Source: Chrysomallon squamiferum
Lineage: Eukaryota > Mollusca > Gastropoda > Neomphalida > Peltospiridae
Assembly: GCA_012295275.1 (NCBI GenBank)
Contig: CM022672.1
Span: 284,943-348,942 of the forward strand
DNA: 64,000 bases
Direction: 5' to 3'
Part shown: piece after piece, positions 63,928 to 64,000 of the stretch
Layout of the letters: every line of letters starts with the position of its first letter
Position numbering within the stretch: position 1 is the stretch's first letter
The notes under the pieces: model-generated
The model's database searches: none
Seen by the model: the letters and a program-made list of their open reading frames with translations, nothing else
What the model was told of the DNA's origin: nothing
Position numbers and translations under genes: made by a program

Positions 63928-64000
63928 CTGATTAATTATGATAGTGGATTTTAACTGTATAACCGTAGGTTTTAACTGTATGATAGTGGATTTTAACCGT

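Larger units (their letters stand above)
62509..64000. other. SHTN1 5' flank with promoter elements and microsatellites
   Basis: A CCAAT box in NF-Y context (CCAATCAGCG, 62610-62619) and an ETS-like core (AGGAAGT on the minus strand, 62594-62600) lie about 100 bp upstream of the SHTN1 start. Beyond them are an A-run plus (GA)n (63012-63090), (CA)n (63484-63519) and (GT)n (63881-63925). No gene was recognised to the window end. Confidence 0.55.

Overview
This is eukaryotic, animal DNA: AT-rich, with short coding exons split by GT-AG introns, many microsatellites and minisatellites, and no bacterial-style gene packing. The protein set (ERI1, HECTD2, TEX261, ANKRD53, ENO4 and shootin-1 relatives, plus a two-domain three-finger receptor) and the repeat style suggest an invertebrate bilaterian. 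A lophotrochozoan, probably a mollusc, is my inference and is not proven by the sequence. I rebuilt seven genes by hand from homology, splice consensus and exon phase. Every reading frame closes across all exons.

Layout: (1) 2014-4953, minus: a 327-residue type I membrane protein with two Ly6/uPAR-like three-finger domains; one intron carries a roughly 565-bp foldback MITE. (2) about 5368-8380, plus: ERI1-type 3'-5' exoribonuclease. (3) 10906-21402, minus: HECTD2-type E3 ligase in about 20 exons, with a 21-nt candidate microexon and a 1.3-kb minisatellite in one intron. (4) 24711-27053, plus: TEX261/SVP26-type ER cargo adaptor. (5) 33321-36145, minus: ANKRD53-like ankyrin protein. (6) 36989-48060, plus: ENO4-type divergent enolase, head to head with ANKRD53. 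(7) 50615-62508, minus: shootin-1 (SHTN1)-like coiled-coil protein. The remainder is promoter, 3' UTR and intergenic DNA rich in simple repeats.

Two observations stand out. First, gene order: TEX261-ANKRD53-ENO4-SHTN1 joins what in human are two separate loci (VAX2...ANKRD53-TEX261 on 2p13.3, and ENO4-SHTN1-VAX1 on 10q25.3). ERI1-HECTD2 likewise joins ERI1-PPP1R3B-TNKS (8p23.1) and HECTD2-PPP1R3C-TNKS2 (10q23.32). The window therefore looks like two un-duplicated ancestral blocks whose vertebrate copies lost genes reciprocally. Second, several intronic tandem arrays begin exactly at a splice junction and repeat that junction. They occur at donors of the three-finger gene, HECTD2 and SHTN1, and at acceptors of HECTD2, ANKRD53, ENO4 and SHTN1. 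In SHTN1 the unit is 39 bp, in frame and without stops, and offers three tandem perfect donors. I regard this junction-seeded repeat growth as the best candidate for something undescribed here.

Limits: all exon models are manual. Untranslated exons, transcription starts and poly(A) sites are not resolved. Human gene order and family facts are from memory. No alignment or database search was run.
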